Counted from the stretch's first letter, positions 50,156 to 59,182 are shown. The stretch is DNA of 64,000 nt from Acidovorax sp. Leaf78 (GCF_001422735.1 NZ_LMLZ01000001.1:125298-189297); one strand, 5' to 3'. The notes: a model not told the origin generated them from the sequence alone. Numbers and translations: made by a program.

Positions 50156-50527
50156 CTAGCCGCCCAGGTAGAAATCCATCGGAATCAGCTCGACCGCCCA
50201 TCCGCCTTCTTCGCCCAGCATGGCCGCCGGGTGCATGGACGCGATGCGAACGGCCTCGTCACGGCTGTCCGCCTCGATGATGAACAGGCCGCCAACCACT
50301 TCCTTCGACTCGGTGTAAGGCCCATCGCTGATGCGCGTCTTGCCGCTGTGCGGGCGCAGTGTCACCCACTGGTCCAGATCACCCAGCGACGCGGACACAA
50401 GCACCTTGCCGGTGGCGCGCATCTTCTCGTCCAGGGGCGGGCATTGGGTGACCAAAGCCTTGACGTCGTCGGGCGCCATGGCCGCGAATCTTTCGGGGGT
50501 GAAGTAGGCCAGGCCGAGGTATTTCAT
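50156..50527 (-). CDS. YCII-related protein
   Basis: 123 residues from MKYLGLAYFTPERFAAMAPD at 50527. Dimeric ferredoxin-like YCII fold: RISDGPYTESKEVVGGLFII, EADSRDEAVRIASMHPAA and WAVELIPMDFYLGG are family blocks. Frequently found with sigma factors or oxidoreductases; function not known. Convergent with the GAF gene, six bases apart. Confidence 0.85.
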   Translation of the reverse strand: MKYLGLAYFTPERFAAMAPDDVKALVTQCPPLDEKMRATGKVLVSASLGDLDQWVTLRPHSGKTRISDGPYTESKEVVGGLFIIEADSRDEAVRIASMHPAAMLGEEGGWAVELIPMDFYLGG

Positions 50528-50756
50528 GGAGGTGCTTTCAGAGGGTTGATGCACTGACGACGAAGCTGACGGTCCGAAATCGACACAGTGAAAAAGAAAT
50601 TGCGTCGGTCCCTGCGAGCGAAGGTCGGCGCGGGCCGGTGCGAGCTGGCTCCGACGCGCTGCCAGCTCGACAGGTGCCCAGAGTTTCTGTCCACTGGTGG
50701 CTGGTTCTGGTTGGCTCTGGCGGTCATCGGTTGGCGAGACCGGCGCAGCCCCACCC

Positions 50757-51596
50757 CTACATCGCCCAGATCCGGGGCGCATCCCCCGCCAGTTCCCACA
50801 ATTGCTTCCTCCACGCCACGCGCACTGCCTTGAGCAGCTTCATCGCGGGCTCCACCTGCAGCGCCAGCACGCGCACCACCACCATCTGCGGGTTGGGGCT
50901 GGTGGCGCCTGCGATGGCTTTCACATGCGGATGCTGATCGATCACGGCTCGGGCGGCGTCCAGCGCGGCGTCGCGGCGATTGCGGTCCAGCGCGCCTCCG
51001 GCGGCGAAGAACAAGCTGGCGAGGCACTTGTGGCCTGCCAGGCCCAACGGGCTTTGCAACAGGCGCTTGTCGGCCGCATCGATCACGCCGCGCTCCAGCC
51101 ACAGGCCGGGCACTTCCAGGTGCTGCACGAAGCGGCCCTGTTCAAAAGGCTGGTTGGCGTGGGGCAGGCCCAGCGCGGTCACGTCCCAGCCCATGCATTC
51201 GGCGCCGGGGGCGAGGTTCAGCGTGAGGTGGTTTTCGGCGTTGCAGGCGCTATAGCACAGGGCCTCCAGCGGCAACCATTCCAGGCGGCCTCCGTCGGCC
51301 ACGCTCAGGTGGCTGCGCTGCAAGGCCTGCGGGCCGGTGGACCGGTAAAAGCGCGTGGCACCCGGTGTGGTGACCAGGCCATGTGCTCCCGGGCCGACGG
51401 TGGCGGTGATGTCCAGCGTGTCGCCGCCCACCAGGCCGCCGGGCGGGTGCACCAGCACGTTGTGGCAGATGGCGTCGCCCTCGGGGTACAGGCTTTGCAG
51501 AATGCGCAGCGGGCCGTTGTGCTCGTACCGCGCCACGGTGCGGGCGGGTTGGGTGTCTGCCGTGTAGTCGAGCTGCAGGCGGGCGTGCCAGGGCAT
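50757..51596 (-). CDS. ureD: Urease accessory protein UreD (UreH)
   Basis: 279 residues, standard size. Conserved LRILQSLYPEGDAICHNVLV, HPPGGLVGGDTLDITATVGP, VTTPGATRFYRSTG and LEWLPLEALCYSACNAENHL. Scaffold that binds apo-urease and recruits UreF-UreG for nickel insertion. In many relatives it is adjacent to ureA. Here it is 30 kb away, next to an FAD-linked oxidase gene but separated by 222 bases with a repeat A. No second ureD occurs in the window. Confidence 0.95.
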   Translation of the reverse strand: MPWHARLQLDYTADTQPARTVARYEHNGPLRILQSLYPEGDAICHNVLVHPPGGLVGGDTLDITATVGPGAHGLVTTPGATRFYRSTGPQALQRSHLSVADGGRLEWLPLEALCYSACNAENHLTLNLAPGAECMGWDVTALGLPHANQPFEQGRFVQHLEVPGLWLERGVIDAADKRLLQSPLGLAGHKCLASLFFAAGGALDRNRRDAALDAARAVIDQHPHVKAIAGATSPNPQMVVVRVLALQVEPAMKLLKAVRVAWRKQLWELAGDAPRIWAM

Positions 51597-51606
51597 GGGT
51601 GGGTTG

Positions 51607-51634
51607 TCTGCTATTAAATGAGTAGCTAATTATG
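51607..51634 (+). repeat. Dispersed repeat A, fragment
   Basis: CTGCTATTAAATGAGTAGC: AT-rich half only, 11 bases upstream of ureD on the minus strand. Confidence 0.65.
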
Positions 51635-51818
51635 CCCTGTGGGTGCGCGGTAGGGGCTATTTTTGGTCGTGTAGCTGTGCATGGCGGTGTGGCGAAGTGT
51701 GGCGGCGTGTGGCGCCGTCGGATGTTCGGCTCACAGTCTGCGGTGGGCCCACGCCCTGCCCGCAGCGTGCCAGGGCGAGCGAGGCCAATGGACAACTGCG
51801 GCAACTGCAGCAACAGCC

Positions 51819-53207
51819 TCAGGCCGTCTGGCGTTCCGGCGCTTGCACAGGTGTGGTCTCTTCAGCCGCATACCAGCTGCGCAGTTTGCCGGGGTTGAGC
51901 AGGCCCTGTGGGTCGAAGCGGCGCTTCATGTCCACCACGGCGGGGTCCAGGTGGTTTTGCTTGCCGTCTTCCACGATGTAGACGTGCGGGTTGTTGATCT
52001 GCACGCCGTGGTCGCGGTAGATCTGCATGATCTGGTTCAGGCGCTCTTCTGTGCTGTAGCGGATCAGCTGCAGCCCGCTGCAGTTGAAGGCGCCTTCCTT
52101 GGTGCGCAGAAACTCCAGGTGCATCATCACCTCGCCGCCCAGCGCCTTTTCCAGCGCCTTCACCTGGTCCAGCCGGGTGGCGGGGGTAAAGCCGCTCTGG
52201 ATGTAGGTGAGTGTCTTGTCCACCTTCAGTGCGTGCAGGGTGGTGTGGTTCCAGGTGTATTCGAGCAAGGTCTTGTGGCTCTTGTCCACCTCTTCGGCGG
52301 TCTTGCGGTAGCTGACGGTGCCGCCGTATTTGGCAGCCATGTCGCGCATGCCGTCTTCCGACTGCGGGGCCACCAGCAGCATCACCGCGTGGCAGCCCGC
52401 GGGCAGGTGCTCGGCCAGGCTGGTGAAGTAGGCGGGGATGGGTGCTGCCAGAAAGCACACCTCTTTCTTCTCCAGCCCCGGCGCCGCGCCGAAGCGGTCG
52501 GCAAAGTCGAGTGCGGTGTCGAATTCGGTGAAGGTGACGATGCACTCCGTCCACGCCACGGTGGGGGTCAGCGCCACCTCCAACTCCAGCACGATGCCGT
52601 TGGTACCGTAGGTGTGGTGCAGCAGCATGGCCTCGGGGCCGCGCAATTCGATGATCTGCGGCTCGGGCTCCACCGTCATGGCGCGCACGGCCAGCACGTT
52701 GCCGGGCGCGGCCAGCGGGCCGTGGTTGAGGGACCCCGCGCCGCCAAAGCCGCCACCGAAAAGCCCACCCAGCGTGGCGCTGCGGTAGGTGGAGGGCAGC
52801 CAGCGCAGCTCCTGCCCCAGGGGCTTGGCCTGCGCGTCAAAGTCCGAAAGGCGGATGCCCGCCTGCGCCCGGCCCACGCCGCCGCGCACCCAGCCAAAGC
52901 CGTTGTAGCCCGACAGGTCCAGGATCACGCCGCCCTGCAGTGGCGTGCTCTGTCCGTAGTTGCCGGTGCCGCTGCCGCGCACTGTGATGGGGATCTGCGC
53001 TTGTGCACAGGCGGCCACCACCTGGCGGATCTCGTCCTCGGTGCGCGGGCGCACGGCCACGTCGCCGCGCTTGCCGGCCAGCTCGCGCTTGAGCACGGGG
53101 CTGAACCAGGCAAAGTCCTGCGACAGGCGGCCCACGCGCAGCGGGTCGGCAATCCAGTCCAGGCCGGGCAGTTGTTCGGGCAGTTGGTGGGCAGTGGTGG
53201 TGGTCAT
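51819..53207 (-). CDS. FAD-binding oxidase (FAD-linked oxidase family)
   Basis: 462 residues. PCMH-type FAD-binding domain: AVRPRTEDEIRQVVAACAQA, then ITVRGSGTGNYGQSTPLQGG and LGGLFGGGFGGAGSLNHGPL (FAD pyrophosphate loops). FAD-linked oxidase C-terminal domain follows, ending near DMKRRFDPQGLLNPGKLRSW. Such enzymes oxidise hydroxy acids, sugars or N-containing alcohols. No His or Cys covalent-FAD site is obvious. It stands downstream of the ABC permease, separated by about 230 bases including a repeat C, so it may or may not belong to the same transcript. Confidence 0.87.
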   Translation of the reverse strand: MTTTTAHQLPEQLPGLDWIADPLRVGRLSQDFAWFSPVLKRELAGKRGDVAVRPRTEDEIRQVVAACAQAQIPITVRGSGTGNYGQSTPLQGGVILDLSGYNGFGWVRGGVGRAQAGIRLSDFDAQAKPLGQELRWLPSTYRSATLGGLFGGGFGGAGSLNHGPLAAPGNVLAVRAMTVEPEPQIIELRGPEAMLLHHTYGTNGIVLELEVALTPTVAWTECIVTFTEFDTALDFADRFGAAPGLEKKEVCFLAAPIPAYFTSLAEHLPAGCHAVMLLVAPQSEDGMRDMAAKYGGTVSYRKTAEEVDKSHKTLLEYTWNHTTLHALKVDKTLTYIQSGFTPATRLDQVKALEKALGGEVMMHLEFLRTKEGAFNCSGLQLIRYSTEERLNQIMQIYRDHGVQINNPHVYIVEDGKQNHLDPAVVDMKRRFDPQGLLNPGKLRSWYAAEETTPVQAPERQTA

Positions 53208-53360
53208 GTCGATATCTCCTGGGCCATCGGCGGCCGGTATGGGAAAAAGGGGCCCTGCACCGCGCGCGAACGAGCGGAGTGGCGGTGAAGGGATGGCTCA
53301 GTTGTTCGGCGCGTTACGCGCCATCCACAGACGTCGAACGCGCGCGGCCCAGGCCAGTGC

Positions 53361-53430
53361 CGCCGTGCAAGGGCCGCCCCGCCGCAGGGGCGGCGTCCCC
53401 CTGGGGGGAAGGCGCGCAGCGACTCAGGGG
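53361..53430 (-). repeat. Dispersed repeat C, 3' of the ABC permease
   Basis: On the minus strand CCCCCTGAGTCGCTGCGCGC then GGGGGACGCCGCC and GGGGCGGCCCTTGC, beginning seven bases after the permease stop. See 35671 and 55318. Confidence 0.85.
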
Positions 53431-53437
53431 GGGCTTC

Positions 53438-54373
53438 TCAATCCATCGAGTTTTCGCTGGCGTGCCAACTGCCCAGCGCGACCCTGGTGCCCCAGGCCAT
53501 CAGCGCGAACAGCGCCACCCCGGTCAGCGATATCAGCAGCAGCGCAGCGAACATGCGCGGTATGTTGAGCTGAAAGCCCGCTTGCAGAATCTGGTACGCC
53601 AGGCCCGCGCCCTGGCCGCCGGTGCCGGCCACGAATTCGGCCACCACGGCGCCGATGAGCGCCAGGCCGCTCGATATGCGCAGCCCGCCGAAGAAGTACG
53701 GCAGTGCACTCGGTATGCGTAGGCGCAGCAGGGTCTGCATGCGCGTGGCGCGGTTGAGCTTGAAGTAGCTTTGCAGGTCCGGCTCCACGCTGCGCAGGCC
53801 CAGCGTGGTGTTGCTGATGATGGGAAACAGCGCCACCAGCGCGGCGCAGATCACCATCGATGCCATCGGGTCCTTCACCCAGATGATGATGAGCGGCGCC
53901 ACCGCCACGATGGGCGTGACCTGCAGCAGCACGGCATACGGGAACAGCGCGGTCTCGATGCGTTTGCTTTGCACGAACAAGAACGAGATCAGCACCCCGG
54001 CCACCGTGGCCACGCCAAACGCCAGCACTGTGATCTTGACGGTGACCCAGAGCGAGCCGCCCAGGGCCGCCCAGTCGGTGAACAGCGTCTTGAGCATGAG
54101 CAATGGCGAGGGCACCAGATAGGGCGGCAGCTCCAGCGCGGTGACCAGGCCCTGCCACAGCGCGATCAGCACCAGGCCCACCAGCAGCGGGTAGACCACG
54201 CGCTGCACGCGCGGCTGGGCCATGAGGGGAGTGCGTGGCTTGGCGAGCTTGGTGGGCTTGACGAGCTTGGGAGGGGCCGGTGCGCGCGTGGGTGTGCTGC
54301 GCTCTGCAGCGGCGGGTGCCGCGATGGGGGCTGCAGTTCCAGTGACAGAAGCAGTAGGGTAGGGCGTGCTCAT
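53438..54373 (-). CDS. ABC transporter permease (NMT1/TauC-SsuC type)
   Basis: 311 residues from MSTPYPTASVTG at 54373, with an N-terminal Pro/Ala/Lys-rich extension of about 50 residues. Six or seven membrane segments. EAA-type loop EPDLQSYFKLNRATRMQTLL, LGLRSV and APLIIIWVKDPMASMVICAA are typical of the taurine/pyrimidine/aromatic sulfonate importer group. Its ATG overlaps the ATPase stop (ATGA). With the ATPase and the binding protein at 55399-56400 it forms a complete importer. Confidence 0.9.
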   Translation of the reverse strand: MSTPYPTASVTGTAAPIAAPAAAERSTPTRAPAPPKLVKPTKLAKPRTPLMAQPRVQRVVYPLLVGLVLIALWQGLVTALELPPYLVPSPLLMLKTLFTDWAALGGSLWVTVKITVLAFGVATVAGVLISFLFVQSKRIETALFPYAVLLQVTPIVAVAPLIIIWVKDPMASMVICAALVALFPIISNTTLGLRSVEPDLQSYFKLNRATRMQTLLRLRIPSALPYFFGGLRISSGLALIGAVVAEFVAGTGGQGAGLAYQILQAGFQLNIPRMFAALLLISLTGVALFALMAWGTRVALGSWHASENSMD

Positions 54374-55209
54374 GCTGCGGTCTCCTCGGCGTCTTCGGGA
54401 CTGGCGCTGGCGCGCAGCAGGCTGTCCTGCAACTGCTTGGCATAGCGGCTGAACTCGGGCGACACCATGAAGTCGGCGGTGCGCGGGTAGGGCGCGTCGA
54501 TGTGAAACTGCTCCACCACGCGGCCGGGGCGCGCGGCCATCATCACCACGCGGCTGGAGAGGAACACCGCCTCGTGGATCGAGTGGGTCACGAAGATCAC
54601 GGTGAGTTTTTTCTTGCGCCACAGGTCCAGCAGGTCGGCGTCGAGCTTGTGGCGCGTGATTTCGTCCAGTGCGCCAAAGGGCTCGTCCATCAGCAGCAGG
54701 TCGGGCTGGGTGACCAGGCCGCGCGCAATCGATACGCGCATCTGCATGCCGCCGGACAGGGCGCGCGGCAGTGCGCTCGCAAACTTCGACAGCCCCACCA
54801 GGGCCAGCGCCTCGGCCACGCGGGCGTCGGCTTCGGCGCGGGGCACACCGGCCAGTTCCAGTGGCAGGCGCACATTGGTCTGCACGCTGGCCCAGGGCAT
54901 GAGCGTAGGCGACTGGAAGACGAAGGCCATCTTCTTGCCGCTTTCGTCCAGCTGCGCCACCGGCTTGTGCCACAGCTGCAGCCGGCCATCGGTGGGCTCC
55001 AGCAGGCCTGCCACCATCTTGAGCAGCGTGCTCTTGCCGCAGCCCGAGGGGCCGAGCAGGGTGACGAACTCGCCCTCGTCGATGGTCAGGTCCACCGGCA
55101 GCAGGGCCTGCGTGCCGTTGGGGTAGGTCTTCTGGGCCGACAGCACCTGCACGGCAGGGGTGCTGCGCGGCGCGGGTGCCACGGGGGGGGAGGCAGCGGG
55201 AATGGACAT
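54370..55209 (-). CDS. ABC transporter ATPase
   Basis: 279 residues. Walker A GPSGCGKSTLL, Q-loop FQSPTLMPWASVQTNVRLPL, signature LSGGMQMRVSIARGL, Walker B LLLMDEPFGALD and H-loop VTHSIHEAV. The long N-terminal Pro-rich tract and the C-terminal tail with paired Glu and Asp are non-conserved. Belongs to the SsuB/TauB/ThiZ branch that serves sulfonate, taurine and pyrimidine importers. Gap of 189 bases to the binding protein gene includes a repeat C. Confidence 0.92.
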   Translation of the reverse strand: MSIPAASPPVAPAPRSTPAVQVLSAQKTYPNGTQALLPVDLTIDEGEFVTLLGPSGCGKSTLLKMVAGLLEPTDGRLQLWHKPVAQLDESGKKMAFVFQSPTLMPWASVQTNVRLPLELAGVPRAEADARVAEALALVGLSKFASALPRALSGGMQMRVSIARGLVTQPDLLLMDEPFGALDEITRHKLDADLLDLWRKKKLTVIFVTHSIHEAVFLSSRVVMMAARPGRVVEQFHIDAPYPRTADFMVSPEFSRYAKQLQDSLLRASASPEDAEETAA

Positions 55210-55317
55210 GGTGGTGCCTTTCGATGGATGTGGCCGGGGCTGACCGCTGTGTCAGGGCGAGAGTGCGACTCTGTCGCCACGCTGGGCCCTTGCCGATGGC
55301 AACTGGCGCGGCTCAAG

Positions 55318-55397
55318 CCAGCGAACGCCGAGCAAGGGCCGCCCCGCAGCGAGTGTGTTGTCCCCCTGGGGGGAAGGCGCGAAGCGACTCAGGGGGG
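55318..55397 (-). repeat. Dispersed repeat C, 3' of the binding protein
   Basis: Minus strand CCCCCTGAGTCGCTTCGCGC then GGGGGACAACACACTC and GGGGCGGCCCTTGC, starting directly after the stop at 55399. Confidence 0.85.
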
Positions 55398-55398
55398 A

Positions 55399-56400
55399 TC
55401 AAGGCAATACCTTGAGGTCCTTGACGAAGGCAGTGCTGTAGGTATCGGCCAGCTTCACCTTGGAAGGGTCGATGAGCTTGGCTTCCACCAGGAAGTCGTA
55501 GCTCGCCTTGGCGCGCGCATCGGTCATCACGCCGATGCCCATGGTGGCTGCGTCGCCGCCCGTGACCATGCCCATCTCCTTGAGCTTGGCCACGCTGTAG
55601 GCCAGCTGTTCGTCGGTCATGTTCGGGTTGTCCTTCTTGATCAGCGCATTGGCCGGGGCGGGGTCGGTCAGGTAGCTTTTCCAGCCTTCCATGGTGGCCT
55701 TCACGAACGAGGCGACGGCGGTGCCGCGCTCCTTCACGGTCTTGTCCATGCAGCTCACCGTGGTGGCGTAGGCGGGGTAGCCCTGGTCGCTGAACATCAG
55801 CGTGTTGGCCTTCACGCCAGCCTTGGCGATGGCGAACGGCTCGGACGTCAGGTAGCCCTGCTGGGCGGTGTTCTTGTCGGCCACGAAGGGCTGGATGTTG
55901 AAGGTGTAGGGGCGCGTCTGCGAGTCGCTGAAGCCGTACTTGGCTTTCAGCCATGGCCAGTAGCCGCGCTGCGCGGCCGAGGCGATGAGGATGGTCTTGC
56001 CCTTCAGGTCCTCGAACTTCTTCACGTCGTCGTGCGCGATCAGCACCTGCGGGTCTTTCTGGAACACCGCGGCCACCGTGGTCACGGGCACGCCGCCCTC
56101 TCGCATCTGGATCATCTGCAGGTCGCTCGACCCCATCACGCACTCGGCCTGTCCGGCCGCCATCATCTGCACGATGTTGACCTGCGGGCCACCCATCTTG
56201 ATGGTCACATCCAGGCCGTGCTTCTTGTACAGGCCCGTGGCCACCGCCTGGTAGAAGCCGCCGTGCTCGGCCTGCGCGTACCAGTTGGTCATGTAGGTGA
56301 ACTTTTCCTGCGCGTGGGCCGGCAGGGTGCCGGCGGCACCCGCAGCGAGCAGCGCGGCTGCACCAAGTCGGGAAAGGTGGGAGGCGGTGTTCTTCATCAT
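55399..56400 (-). CDS. ABC transporter substrate-binding protein (NMT1 family)
   Basis: 333 residues from the ATG at 56400, chosen because GGAG lies seven bases upstream; a second ATG follows directly. Signal peptide to about LPAHAQEK. The mature protein starts FTYMTNWYAQAEHGGFYQAV, close to THI5/NMT1 and ThiY-type pyrimidine or riboflavin binding proteins. Other blocks: GLYKKHGLDVTIKMGGPQVN, ECVMGSSDLQMIQMREGG. The ligand is likely a small aromatic or heterocyclic compound; it is not identified. Confidence 0.88.
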   Translation of the reverse strand: MMKNTASHLSRLGAAALLAAGAAGTLPAHAQEKFTYMTNWYAQAEHGGFYQAVATGLYKKHGLDVTIKMGGPQVNIVQMMAAGQAECVMGSSDLQMIQMREGGVPVTTVAAVFQKDPQVLIAHDDVKKFEDLKGKTILIASAAQRGYWPWLKAKYGFSDSQTRPYTFNIQPFVADKNTAQQGYLTSEPFAIAKAGVKANTLMFSDQGYPAYATTVSCMDKTVKERGTAVASFVKATMEGWKSYLTDPAPANALIKKDNPNMTDEQLAYSVAKLKEMGMVTGGDAATMGIGVMTDARAKASYDFLVEAKLIDPSKVKLADTYSTAFVKDLKVLP

Positions 56401-56492
56401 GGCAGTGCTCCGGTAGGGGATGGAGGGGGAACAGGGACGAAAGGGACGAAAGGGACGAAAAGGGAGGCGGGATGCGGCTGGGTTCGCAGGTT

Positions 56493-57356
56493 TCAAGCCA
56501 GGGCGGATGCGTGCTCCACATGCCCCGTGTGGTGGGCGCGGCCCCAGGTGGCTTCGGCGCGCGGGGCCCAGCGCAGCTGGTGCAGCTCGGTGATGGCGGC
56601 GGCCCAGCTCACGGCCAGCGAATCGAGGATGGCGTGGCCCTGCTCGGCCGTGGCCGGCAGCGGGTCGCCGATGATGCCGCTGGGTCCGAAGTCGCGCGCG
56701 GTCCAGGCGCAGGCCGGGCGGCCATCGGGCGAGAGCAGGGGCGACGGGAAGGCAGGCGGGTAGTTCACCACCGCGCGCTCCATGTGCACGGTGTCGGGCG
56801 CCAGGGCCAGCATCAGCGCCGTCTCGGCATGGCCGGCGTGCATGGCCAGCTTCTTTTCCTGCTCCGACAGGTACTTGCCCGCCACGTGCGGCACGCGCCA
56901 GGTGAAGCTCGGGACCACGATGAAGTCGCCATGGCGCAGGCGCAGTTCGCGCGCGCACATCTCCATCACCTGCGGCTGGCCGCCGTGGCCGTTGACGAAC
57001 AGCAGCTTGCGAAAGCCCGCGCGGTAGACCGACTCGCCCACCTCGTTCATCGTGGCCAGCAGGGTCTCGCCGCTCAAGGTGACCGTGCCGGGAAAGTGCA
57101 GGTGCTCCTCGGACTTTCCGTAGGTGATGGGTGCCATGGCGAAGGCCGGCACTTCGGCCGGCAGGCGGGCCATGGCATGGCCGACCACGCCCGCACTGAT
57201 GACCGTGTCCACCGCACAGGGCAGGTGCGGGCCGTGCTGCTCGGTGGCGCCCGTGGGCAGCACGATCACGGTGTTTTCCTTGTCCGGCAGGTGGGCGATC
57301 TCGGTCCAGCTCAGGTAGGGCAGGTAGCGATGGGGCGGGGTGTAGCCGTGCAGCAT
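56493..57356 (-). CDS. Creatininase family amidohydrolase
   Basis: 287 residues. Creatininase fold with the metal-binding blocks VIVLPTGATEQHGPHLPCAV, VNGHGGQPQV and MHAGHAETALML (Glu, His, Asp, His and Glu ligands). The family hydrolyses cyclic amides such as creatinine, or formamide/ribosylamine compounds such as in riboflavin synthesis and N-heterocycle degradation. Which ring is opened here cannot be told. Downstream of a RidA protein (33-base gap) and upstream of an ABC importer, consistent with catabolism of an imported N-heterocycle. Confidence 0.9.
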   Translation of the reverse strand: MLHGYTPPHRYLPYLSWTEIAHLPDKENTVIVLPTGATEQHGPHLPCAVDTVISAGVVGHAMARLPAEVPAFAMAPITYGKSEEHLHFPGTVTLSGETLLATMNEVGESVYRAGFRKLLFVNGHGGQPQVMEMCARELRLRHGDFIVVPSFTWRVPHVAGKYLSEQEKKLAMHAGHAETALMLALAPDTVHMERAVVNYPPAFPSPLLSPDGRPACAWTARDFGPSGIIGDPLPATAEQGHAILDSLAVSWAAAITELHQLRWAPRAEATWGRAHHTGHVEHASALA

Positions 57357-57389
57357 GGGGCGGGTCTTTCGTGAAGGAGGATGTGGAGG

Positions 57390-57854
57390 TCAGCGCAAGG
57401 GGAGGTAGGCAGTCGCTTCGACCTCGACCAGGATGTCGGCCGTGGGCAGCATGCCGGTGACCTCCACCACGGTGGAGGCCGGCGGCTCGCCCGGGAAGAA
57501 CAGCTTGCGCACGCGGCTGTACTGGGGAAAGTGGTCCAGGTGCTTGAAGTACTGCACCAGCTTGAACACGTCGGACATCTGGCCGCCCGCGGCCTCGACG
57601 GTCTGGCGGATGCGGTCGAGCACATACCAGCTCTGCGCCAGGATGGGCCCCTCCTTGATGTCGCTGCTGAACTCGCCAGTGCGGCCGATCAGCGTGGCCG
57701 CCTCGTCGGGGATGTCGGCATAGCCGCGCACGATGCGGCTGGCCGCAGGGTCCACGGCAATGATGCCGGACAGGAACACCAGGTCGCCCGCGCGGCGCCA
57801 GGCGGCGTAGCGGGCCAGGGGCTGGGCGATGCCCGGGGTGGTGGGTGCGGTCAT
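57390..57854 (-). CDS. RidA (YjgF/YER057c/UK114) family protein
   Basis: 154 residues from MTAPTTPGIAQPLARYAAWR at 57854. RidA fold: LVFLSGIIAVDP, QSWYVLDRIRQTVEAAGGQM, DVFKLVQYFKHLDHFP and the RKLFFPGEPPASTVVEVTGM segment, in which the usual Arg is replaced around the PP(A/R) site. RidA homologues hydrolyse reactive enamine/imine intermediates; members in the Rut pathway (RutC) act on aminoacrylate. Its start overlaps the amidohydrolase stop (ATGA). Confidence 0.9.
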   Translation of the reverse strand: MTAPTTPGIAQPLARYAAWRRAGDLVFLSGIIAVDPAASRIVRGYADIPDEAATLIGRTGEFSSDIKEGPILAQSWYVLDRIRQTVEAAGGQMSDVFKLVQYFKHLDHFPQYSRVRKLFFPGEPPASTVVEVTGMLPTADILVEVEATAYLPLR

Positions 57855-59182
57855 GCAAGGCTCCGTGCAGGGATGGGGGAAGGGGACGGCGTTGTACCCG
57901 CCACATGCCACGCCGCGCTGGCATGGCCACCGGCGACGCAGCCCTGGCGCAGCACCACGCGCTGCTGCGTGCGCGACGGAAAGCCCCAGCCATCGGCCTG
58001 CTGGAAGACGATCAGGTCGGCGGGCATGCCGGGCTGCAGCGGCAGGGCCTCGGGCCCGCGGCGCAGCCAGTCGCTGCGGCACAGCGCCTCGGACCAGCGG
58101 TCGAACGACGCATCGAGCTGCGCGGCCAGCACGCCGGTGGCCAGGGCCTCCAGCGGGTCGAAGCTGCCCACGGGGCAGAACGGGTCCTGCACGTTGTCGC
58201 TGGCCACCAGCACCGGGATGCCGCGCGCACGCGCCTCCTTGACGAGGGTGATGCCGCGCTGGCGCGGTGTGCGGCCGGTCACTGCGTCCTGCAGCAGCAG
58301 GTTGGTGATGGGCAGCGTGACCAGGGTGATCGGGCTTTGCGCCACCGCGTCCAGCGTGGCCAGGGCGGAGGCCTCGTCCTGTGCGGCCAGTGCGCAGGTG
58401 TGGCCGCAGACCACATGGCCCCCGAAGCGCAATTCCTGGAGCAGCGCGGCCGTGGTGGCCAGGCCCTGGGCGCCGGGGTGCAGTTCCTCGTCCACATGCA
58501 GGTCCACGTTCAGGCCATGGTGCTGCGCGGCCTCGAACAGGTGGCGCAGGGCCTGCGGGTCCCAGTTGGTGGAATGCACGAAGCCGCCCAGCAGCGCGCC
58601 CGGGCCGCTGGCGGCCACGGTGGCGGCCAGCTGCAGGGCGGTGGCGCGCTCGGTGTACAGGTGCAATGGGATCAGGGCCACGCGCTCCAGCGCGATGCGG
58701 CCGGCCCATTCCTGCGCCAGCGCGCGCAGCACGTTCCAGGCGAGCGGTGGTGCATCGGGCTCCCACCAATCGCAGTGGGTGCGCAGGTGCACCGTGCCCG
58801 CCTCGTACGCCCATTGCAGGGCGCGGCTGGCGCGGGCGCGGATGTCGGCCTCGGTCCAGCCCTGGCGGTCGACCATCATGGCCTCGATGGCGCCCAGCAG
58901 GCCGGGCTTGACGGTGCCCATGCGCGGCAGGGTGAAGGCCTTGTCCAGGTGGGTGTGCGCATCCACCAGGCCGGGCAGCACCAGGGCGCCGGCCAGATCC
59001 CAGGTGGCGCCCGCGGGGGCAGGCTGCGCAGGGCTGTGCGGCGCTATGGATGCGACGCGGCCCTGCACCAGGTGCACATCGGCCAGCGCGGGCTGGCTGC
59101 CCTGGGTGGGCCACTGGCGTGGCAGCAGCCAGCGCGGCAGCCGGGCGCGCAGCAGGTGGTCGGGGGTGTTGGATGCATGCAT
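57851..59182 (-). CDS. Amidohydrolase, cytosine deaminase-like
   Basis: 443 residues, metal-dependent amidohydrolase. Blocks in order: PGLVDAHTHLDKAFTL (HxH), VHLRTHCDWW, VDLHVDEE (metal His), VVCGHTCALAAQ and ASDNVQDPFCPVGSFDPLEA (active-site Asp), close to CodA-type cytosine/isoguanine deaminases (SDNVxDPW). Likely deaminates or hydrolyses an amino-substituted ring or cyclic amide. Overlaps the RidA start by four bases; 12 bases before the next gene's stop on the minus strand. Confidence 0.88.
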   Translation of the reverse strand: MHASNTPDHLLRARLPRWLLPRQWPTQGSQPALADVHLVQGRVASIAPHSPAQPAPAGATWDLAGALVLPGLVDAHTHLDKAFTLPRMGTVKPGLLGAIEAMMVDRQGWTEADIRARASRALQWAYEAGTVHLRTHCDWWEPDAPPLAWNVLRALAQEWAGRIALERVALIPLHLYTERATALQLAATVAASGPGALLGGFVHSTNWDPQALRHLFEAAQHHGLNVDLHVDEELHPGAQGLATTAALLQELRFGGHVVCGHTCALAAQDEASALATLDAVAQSPITLVTLPITNLLLQDAVTGRTPRQRGITLVKEARARGIPVLVASDNVQDPFCPVGSFDPLEALATGVLAAQLDASFDRWSEALCRSDWLRRGPEALPLQPGMPADLIVFQQADGWGFPSRTQQRVVLRQGCVAGGHASAAWHVAGTTPSPSPIPARSLA

